Shown in pieces: positions 57,180-64,000 of a stretch of 64,000 bases of DNA; within the stretch, counting starts at the first letter, position 1; each line of letters opens with the position of its first letter. The translations under genes were made by a program, and so were the position numbers. The notes beneath the pieces were generated by a model, which was given only the letters and a program-made list of their open reading frames with translations, ran no database searches and was not told where the DNA came from. The stretch is taken from the NCBI GenBank assembly GCA_026413225.1, contig CM048575.1, positions 3,686,001-3,750,000 of the forward strand. Reading direction: 5' to 3'. This stretch comes from Otis tarda (taxonomy: Eukaryota > Chordata > Aves > Otidiformes > Otididae).

Positions 57180-59728
57180 CTTGGGGAACATCCTTTATTT
57201 AAAAGAACTTTTGAGGATCAATTTTATTGCAAAGATAAGCAGAGTAACGCAGCATTGTGGTAAAAGCGAGAAACTAATTCCAGGAACAGAAGCAGAAGCT
57301 CAGACTGGTTTTTAGAAACACATCGTTACTGGCTTAATTACTGCAGCTTGTCCTCCTGAAGTGTCCTCGGGGCTTTTTCCTCCACTGAGCCTTTTCCTTA
57401 GATGCACGTTTGTTCTCTGAGCCCACACTGGCCTCACAACTGTTTTCTGTGGAATAAAGCATGTTGTTTCCGCACAGTAAGTAGCCTAAACTGTGAACTC
57501 TGTTGCAAGCTTTCCAGGAATCAATAGAAGATCACGCATTTACGGGATCTTCACGTAAAATCCCTTCCTGTTTCCTCTGAGAGCTGCCAATCTCCATCTG
57601 TTCAGTGCTTGAGGGGCGGCGAAGCAAATGAGCTCCGCTATCGCGTGGGGCGGCAAGGGGAAAAGAGGAAAGCTCCAGCCCGGCTGCCGGCAGCAAGAGC
57701 TCCTCAGCCAGAGCGAGCCGCCTGGGAAGGAGAGAAGTACAGAGGCAGATTCCTCCAGCAAGCAGGATTTAGGTTTTTAAATTACAGAAATTGCCCCCCT
57801 TGCTGTGTGCTGTGGCTCAGATGACTGCAGATTCAGGGCAAAGCTTTGAACGTGACTGAGGGACATCAGCGGGGAATCGCCTCTGCTCAGAGGTGCCAGC
57901 AGGCGTTCTTTAGGGGTGGCCGTTACTGGAGCAGAGCCCAGGACCAGGAGGGAAATGAATTCACATTGTGATCAGATCCTTTCCTCTGCCTGGCGCTGGG
58001 TCTGGAGCGCGTGGCTGGCCCCGGCAGATGGCATTAAGAAATTAAATGTCTTCATTCTGTTGCTCGTTTGCACAAGTAAGGATAAAAGCTGCATGAGGAT
58101 CTTCATGGGCTAGATCTGAAGGGCCCATATCTGCACTGAATACAGACAAAGTCTGATACAAACGTTGGTCCCGTCTTTGGAAAGACTTGAGCTGAGCATT
58201 CACATTCTCCTTGAACTCTGGTGGGTGTAGGAAGGCTGCTGTCCGTGCTTGTGAATAATCAGTATCACAGGTCAGATGCGCCTTTCCTGTCATCAACCAG
58301 ACCCTCCCATGTAGTTTAGGGAACCAAAAACTGTTGTGAAAACAAGTATGTTCCCTTCCCTGCCCAATTTCCTGTGCTGGGTTGAGCAATGTGGTCAGAA
58401 AAGGAACCTCTAGTGTCTCATGACTGGCAGCAGAACTCAGCACCCCTGGAAAGCTGCTTTGCCCTGGGCCCCGACTGCAGTGAGGCCTGAGTGCGGGGTC
58501 TCCAGTCTTGTCGCGGTGCCTGAATTACGTGTCTGTCAAGTGTGCGGCGCTGATATGCTCAGAAAGTGGCCATGACCTGACCGGATACTTCACTTGCGGC
58601 AGGATATCAAGAAGTAGTCAGCTTCATTCCTTCGTAGCAGACATAGAAAGGCTAGGGGAAGAAATTATGTACAGCTGCTTGCTAATCCTAATTTAAATAA
58701 ATAAGAACAAAGATACTGAAGCATTTTAAACTTTTTTTTTTCCTTACCATAATGCCTTTGCTGACAATAATCTTCAGTTACCTGGAGCCTCCAGAGTGAG
58801 ATTGGATCTCTGCAGACACATGCAGTCAGCCAAAAATTACTAAACTGAGTGCAAGAGGCCACTGGTTTGTGAGTTCTGCTATCGCACAAGAAGCCAGAGC
58901 AGACAATAGTTACCTTTGGACACAATGCTGAGCTGGGGCTGGGAGCTGAGGCACTGCCAGTTTCTCTTCCTTTCTTTGCCTGCTGGTCCAGCTGCTTGAC
59001 TGGTGCAAGAGCTGGGAGCAAAGGCCAAAGTTCGTGATCGCTGCTCTCAGACATCTGTCAGGTATGGGCACCAGCAGACCTTGCAAGTAAGTAGGAAGGG
59101 ATCAGAGATGCAGATCTCTGAGGAACTCCTTGGACTACGTCCCTTCTAGCCGCCCAAGAGCTTCTTCAGCTCAGGCTCTCCACAGAACCATGCAAGCTTC
59201 TTAGAAAAGTCACTTGATGCTGCTAGCAACTCAGTCTGTTCTTCCAGGAATTTTAGAAGTCTCTTTCAGCTCTGGTACTGGATTCTTTGTGGGAGCTGAG
59301 CAGGCAAAAGTCCTTTAGAAGTCTCTTTCAGCTCTGGTACTGGATTCTTTGTGGGAGCTGGGCAGGCAAAGGTCCAGGGATGGTGCTAATCTGGGCTGAC
59401 ACAATGGATAATTTCAGCGCACTTAGCTTCTAGCTGCTCACTGCAGAGACTCCATGACACGTTTCTTTCATGTAAAAGCAGATTGTCTGAGCTGTTCTCA
59501 GTGATGATGAGAACATCAGCCCAGGCAGAAGGTGCTTTTCTGCCAGATTATTACAGGTTCCAGTTCTGCCAGTTGTATGTGATAGAAGAAACGAGAGTCC
59601 GTTCTTCTATCTAATGAGAAAAAGGAAATGTAATATCCTGGTCCTCTCTTGTGTTCCTCAGAGCTTCTTCTGGAGAAAAGATGAGTTGCTAATTCATGCA
59701 TTCAGTCTGCAATCAGAACAGGGCTGAG
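57180..59728 (-). other. PTAFR: Presumed PTAFR 3' UTR with candidate poly(A) signals
   Basis: Downstream of the PTAFR stop, the first minus-strand AATAAA hexamers I saw are at 57228-57223 and 57199-57194, which would give a 3' UTR of about 2.5 kb. No repeat of a known family was recognised inside it, only a 62-bp tandem duplication at 59252-59375. The true 3' end needs transcript data. Confidence 0.35.
59252..59375. repeat. 62-bp tandem duplication
   Basis: Two adjacent, nearly identical 62-bp copies (59252-59313 and 59314-59375) begin TTTAGAAGTCTCTTTCAGCT. Only about two substitutions are visible (GAGCAGG/GGGCAGG and AAAAGTCC/AAAGGTCC). It lies in the presumed PTAFR 3' UTR and looks recent. 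Confidence 0.93.
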
Positions 59729-60790
59729 CTAGATCCTGATGGCGTCCTCTTGGTGAATGGTGCCCTCAATCACCGTGTCTGTGGTTTGCCTGGAGCACTT
59801 GCGACTCCCTTTCATGCTTTTCAGGTTTTCTGAAAGGTGCTTCTGGAACTTCTTGGTGAGGAAGCAGTAGATGATTGGGTCCAACACACAGTTCATGCTC
59901 AAGAGGCACAAGGTCACCTGGTGAGCATCATTGAGTTGTTGGCGCAACTGACAGTTTTCCTTCTGCCACTGCTCCAGAACAGTCAGGGTCCAGGGCAGAT
60001 GCACTACGTGATGAGGTACAAAGCTTATGATGAACACAGCCAGCACTGTGCAAACCATCCAGAGCGCCCTTTGCTTGACGTGAGCATTCTTCCGTGGCTG
60101 CGCTGATTTGGAGAACAGGGTCCTGATGATGATGATGTTCCAGCCTAGTATAAAAAGGAAGATTATATAGAAGAGGACGCAGATGATTACATGAATGGCG
60201 AGAACAGCGGAAACGTTGCTAGAAGTGTCATAGTGCTCAAAGCACCGCGTTAAATTCTTCGAATTGATCTCCTCCTGGTTAGTATTATTGTCAAAAAGGT
60301 AATACAAAGAGCTGCCCACTATTACGATCCAGATAGCTGCTGATACGTAGATACCCCTTCTCTGGGTAGTAAACTGAGCGGCTTTAATAGGATTAGTCAC
60401 GGCTTGGTAACGGTTGTATGTGATGACCATCAGAAAGGCCACAGAAGAGTAGGTGTTAACGAAAAATAAACAGCCGGCCACGTTACAGAGGAACTCGGGC
60501 ATGAACCAGTCTCCATGGTGGTGATAGTAAATAATCCACATTGGCATCGTAACCAGGAAGAGCAGATCAGCTACTGTGAGGTTCACCATGAATACCTTTA
60601 TTTCATTGAGTTTCTTGGTGGGGTAAATACGGCTGAAAATCCAGAGCACATAGCAGTTGGCGACAAAGCCCAGAATGAAAATGATGCTGTAGAAAACAGT
60701 GAAGAGGTTGTAGCGAAACTCAGAGTCTATGTGGCATGAAATGTAGGAGTCGGCGCTGCCTTCAGCACCGCCTTTAGCCTTTCCAGACAT
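59729..60790 (-). CDS. PTAFR: PTAFR, platelet-activating factor receptor (353 aa, single coding exon)
   Basis: A rhodopsin-class GPCR at the plasma membrane that binds the phospholipid mediator PAF and signals mainly through Gq and Gi. Seven hydrophobic segments are visible, starting near residues 29-52. Key sites: Cys102 (top of TM3) and Cys183 (ECL2) for the conserved disulfide; YNRYQAV (125-131) in place of DRY, as in mammalian [15 protein letters not shown] (258-267) in TM6; and DPIIY (304-308) for NPxxY. Sequons lie at Asn168, Asn179 and Asn192. The tail [10 protein letters not shown] (331-340) matches mammalian PTAFR and offers phosphorylation sites. The N-terminus is about 7 residues longer than human and begins MSGKAKGG. 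No other in-frame Met precedes TM2, and the ATG has A at -3. EYA3 lies next to it in the same orientation, as in human. Confidence 0.96.
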   Translation of the reverse strand: MSGKAKGGAEGSADSYISCHIDSEFRYNLFTVFYSIIFILGFVANCYVLWIFSRIYPTKKLNEIKVFMVNLTVADLLFLVTMPMWIIYYHHHGDWFMPEFLCNVAGCLFFVNTYSSVAFLMVITYNRYQAVTNPIKAAQFTTQRRGIYVSAAIWIVIVGSSLYYLFDNNTNQEEINSKNLTRCFEHYDTSSNVSAVLAIHVIICVLFYIIFLFILGWNIIIIRTLFSKSAQPRKNAHVKQRALWMVCTVLAVFIISFVPHHVVHLPWTLTVLEQWQKENCQLRQQLNDAHQVTLCLLSMNCVLDPIIYCFLTKKFQKHLSENLKSMKGSRKCSRQTTDTVIEGTIHQEDAIRI

Positions 60791-60848
60791 CGTGGTGGTG
60801 AGCGGGCACGTCCGAAGCAGAATTTCCTGCCGTAGCTTTTCTTCTTAC
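60791..60848 (-). other. PTAFR: PTAFR 5' UTR segment of the coding exon, with splice acceptor
   Basis: On the minus strand a good acceptor, TGCTTTCTGGTTTTAG, ends at 60849, placing 58 bases of 5' UTR before the ATG. Mammalian PTAFR also joins alternative non-coding first exons to one coding exon just upstream of the start. The first exon and promoter were not identified. Confidence 0.6.
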
Positions 60849-63800
60849 CTAAAACCAGAAAGCATAAAGTGAGCTGATTGGTATGGAGCCATTGCTAAGC
60901 CAAAACGCACCTTTCATTTTCAGCTGTCTGTGACCACAGGAGTTCTGCTCCATGCCTTGGCTCCGGCCACAGACAGCTGCCCTTCCTGTTGGTCCTCTCT
61001 TTGATCCCATTGCCACACCACACTCGCCTTTGTGTCTTCTTGTTTGCTGCAGTGCAGATCTGAGACCGCTAATTTCTAATCTCAAAAGACTTTTCTGCAG
61101 CAAGGTTCTGAGATAAAATCATCTGTTACTCTGCTTCATCTCAAGCTTCTTAATCTTTTACTGTGAGCACACAGGTTTTTCTGGGTCTCTTTTTTCTCTC
61201 CTGTGGTTCCTAATCCTTCCTAACTTGCCTACATTTATCTTAACCTAGACATTCTAGAAATGAAACAATGTCTGGTAAAAATATCGCACTAGGACCATTT
61301 CCAGAGTTGCCCTCTACTTGTTATTTTCTGACACTTTCCTCTTTGCACTTGTAAAGATTGTATTTGTTTTCTTAGTTGCAGGCACCATAGGATCTCACAT
61401 TCACTTCATGGGCGACCAGACACCTCAATTTTTTTACTCAGTGAAGATGTAAAAGATTTGTCACCTACCCTAAAGGGTGATGCTTTGTGGTACATTGTTG
61501 GCTTAACTACAGTTTATTTCTCTTAAAATCTTGGCTGTTATCTATCGTGCCATCATTTTGAATTCACATTGCCATCAAACCAATCTGTCTCCTTTTTCTT
61601 TTTTTTTCCCCCCCTACCATTTCTGCATCGAATGCAAGCGTCAGCAGCAGCAATTCTGGACTTTCCTGTGTCGCTGGTGAGGCTGCGGACAGATACCATC
61701 TCTAAAGAGACGCCTTCGGGTTTTTAATATTCTCAGTCCCCACCTCAGTTAGTATTTCTTCAAATTTTGCCTGCAGTTTGGACGTATCAAATTCCTGCAT
61801 CATCAATACTGTTGTACGTGCTCTTGTCTCAGATTTACGCGGGGTTCAGTCTAATCCCTTGTACACTTTAAACTGCTGCTTTCACCACCCAGAGGACATA
61901 CACGCTTGTCCTCGGCTCTAGCGCCCGTCTCGCGCTGGGCACACACTCATCGCTCCGCGACACAATCCTGCGGATCTGCTTGTTTTTCTCTCCCTCTTCC
62001 TTCACGGGAAGATAACAGACTAGAGCACGTGAAGCAGTTTGAGAGCCAGCGCCGAGGACACTCAGTTGCTCACTGATGGTGACCTTGTGGGTTTGTAACC
62101 TAATTTACAGAACGTGGTGGTTTTCCTTGAGAGTGAGTAAACTGTACCAACAGTCACGAAGCCTAAACTTCTTGCACGAGTTATGATGGGAACGCCGGGT
62201 ACTACGTAGGGTAATGTTCCTGCCTCAGCTCTGCCAGCCCCACCCGTAACAAGCTTTTTGCCCCAAAGACTGCTGCTTCCTGAGAAGGCACCCTCCTGAC
62301 TCAAGACTTTCTGGATCTTCCCCAGCAGCAGACGGTGGCATGAACACCCATCTCAGCCTCTCTGAGTTGAGTCACTTTTTGTGCCCATGTGCTGTTGCTT
62401 CCTCATTCAGACATAAGCAATTTTCCTCTGCAAATGAGGAAGTCAGCTCTAGCTCAAGAAAGCTCTCCTTTTCTTCAGAAAACTCTGCAAACCCCTTGGT
62501 ACTTCTTCCTAGTTGTTAGGAGAGGAACGCAGTAGTCATCTTCCCAAGCCTGTAGCTCCTCACCCCTCGCAGGTCCACCAAGAAGATGACAATTACAGAC
62601 ATCCTCAACTTGTCCTTGGACCTTCACAGGCTGCTGCGTGCTGGGCTGCACTGGGGTTTGAGTGTCTTTAAACTCAGTCTTCCAGCCATGTTCCGTGTGA
62701 ATTAGCAAGTAGCTGTGGCAGCACTGGCAGTTGGCCAGATGACACATGTATCTGTCCTCTTTTACCTTGCTCTCTGCCACCCTGCTGAGAACACACTGAT
62801 CTCTAAAGACTAGGTGGTGGTAGCCAGGAGGTGAGGATGTGCTGGGCTATGACATCTCGGGGTCTGGCACATCCCTGAGGAGGAATGTGTCACTCCCTGC
62901 TGCCCTGTGGAGGGGTCCCGGAGCAGGCAGGGGCCCATGCTCTGTTCCCTGCTCTACCTTTGATTCATGCAGAACCTGAGGCAAGTCATACTGGTCATCT
63001 CACGGAGCTGTTTCCACCCCCTCATCTAGGTATGAAAAGTCACAACATGGCCTGAAATAAATGTCCGTGTCTGAACCCAGCTCTCCCACCCACTAAGGGA
63101 CCCTCTCTGGTAAGGGCACCTCTCAGCGCAGGAGGGCACCTAGCAGGTGCAGACGTTGAGGGAATGGGTGAGGCTGCCCAGGGGCAAGAGAGACTAGTGA
63201 GGAGCTTGTGTTTTATATATTATTCTGATGTTAGAATAAGAAAAAAGAAAAAAAAATAGAAGTCCTAGTTACCTAAGATCATTATAGAGCTTAAGTTTTT
63301 TTTTCAAATCTGCATCCTAAACCCACTGTTTTCTCTGCCAACTTCAGCAAATAGTTCTTGTGCTTGCAATTATCTTTGCAATAAAAGATGCTCTGTCAGT
63401 GTAGTGCCAGACCTGAATATACCCAGAATGGGGGGAAAAAAAGACGATGCCTCCCACTGTCAGCATTCACTAGGAGGAAAGAAGTGCCCACATCCAAAAC
63501 GTAGGCACAACTTATTCACAAGTCCCTTTAGGCTGTGCCGTGGGGCACTGGCCCTCTGCCTCTCCATTTCTGGTGCTGTGCGTGGGCATGGCAGCCTCCA
63601 AACTTTTGCCCAGGAGCTCTGGTGGAGTCTCCAGCCTGCCCATCAGCTGCCGTAATTTAGCAGATGGGCTGGAAGGGAGAGCGAACCTGCACGTCCCCCT
63701 CCACCGCAAAGCCCGGCACAGAAGACGGATTTGAGCTAAGGGGCTGCGCTCTGACCTGGAGAGATGATTGCAAGGACGTGCTCTACGTTGCGAAGTCTGC

Positions 63801-64000
63801 TGCAAAGGTGTCTGCGGCAAAGGTGGGCGGTGGGAGGTGGCAGGGCTGCCTCCTGGCCCCAACAGCACTCGGCAGAGCTCATCTGTCTTTGCATGTGTAG
63901 GCTGTGCAGTGCCAATGCCAAGGTCACAAGAGAATTGTCTTTCCCTTCTCGCTTGTCAAACCAGATAGTCTACAAAATACAGCTAGGAGAGAGCATGGCA
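60849..64000. other. PTAFR upstream or 5' intron, nothing recognised
   Basis: By analogy with mammals this should hold PTAFR 5' intron sequence and perhaps non-coding first exons. No CpG island, coding exon, CR1 tail or LTR was recognised. The T-rich stretch at 61.15-61.6 kb could be old repeat, but I cannot name it. Confidence 0.5.

Noticed and set aside
1..64000. tRNA, rRNA, snoRNA, microRNA or CRISPR features
   Set aside because: No cloverleaf with A/B boxes, no rRNA block, and no regularly spaced repeat array was recognised by eye; small RNA hairpins cannot be excluded without folding software.

Overview
This is vertebrate, almost certainly bird, nuclear DNA. The genes are split by GT-AG introns, and the main interspersed repeat is the CR1 LINE with its 8-bp (ATTCTATG-like) 3' tail, the dominant LINE of birds. 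Avian ERVL-type LTRs are also present. There are no prokaryotic operons, RNA genes or CRISPR arrays.

Two protein-coding genes are supported, both on the minus strand. EYA3 (Eyes absent 3, a transcription cofactor and HAD-type tyrosine phosphatase) fills about 54.5 kb down to the left edge. All 17 coding exons could be placed to the base (33783 down to 1629). Every intron is GT-AG, every phase joins correctly, and the coding sum is 1722 nt, giving 573 aa, the same length as human EYA3. The non-coding first exon and promoter lie in a CpG island at about 54.2-54.75 kb, so intron 1 is about 20.6 kb. PTAFR (platelet-activating factor receptor, a rhodopsin-class GPCR) has its whole 353-codon reading frame in one exon at 59729-60790. 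The EYA3-PTAFR neighbourhood and shared orientation match the human 1p35 locus, which supports both names.

Layout: 1-1628 is the EYA3 3' UTR, which runs off the window. 1629-33845 holds EYA3 coding exons 18 to 2 with CR1 copies in several introns. 33846-54442 is intron 1, which carries an ERVL LTR (35.45-36.17 kb), a CpG-rich patch with clustered CACGTG E-boxes (34.5-35.2 kb), five CR1 copies and a block of very old LINE fragments (43.2-46.7 kb). 54.2-54.75 kb is the CpG-island promoter. 54.9-56.85 kb is an ERVL LTR followed by two head-to-head CR1 pieces. 57.2-60.85 kb is PTAFR with its presumed 3' UTR, and 60.85-64 kb is PTAFR upstream or intron sequence with nothing recognised.

I found no new multi-gene system; this is an ordinary syntenic vertebrate locus. 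The most checkable oddities are a perfect 45-bp direct repeat bracketing a 1.17-kb CR1-containing segment in intron 1; a predicted 18-codon upstream ORF that crosses the EYA3 exon 1/exon 2 junction and has a better start context than the main ATG; a 35-bp tandem duplication carrying ETS/CRE-like motifs in the CpG island; clustered perfect E-boxes in intron 1 of a gene known for seasonal (photoperiodic) regulation; and an ancient L3/CR1-like LINE beside a decayed CR1.
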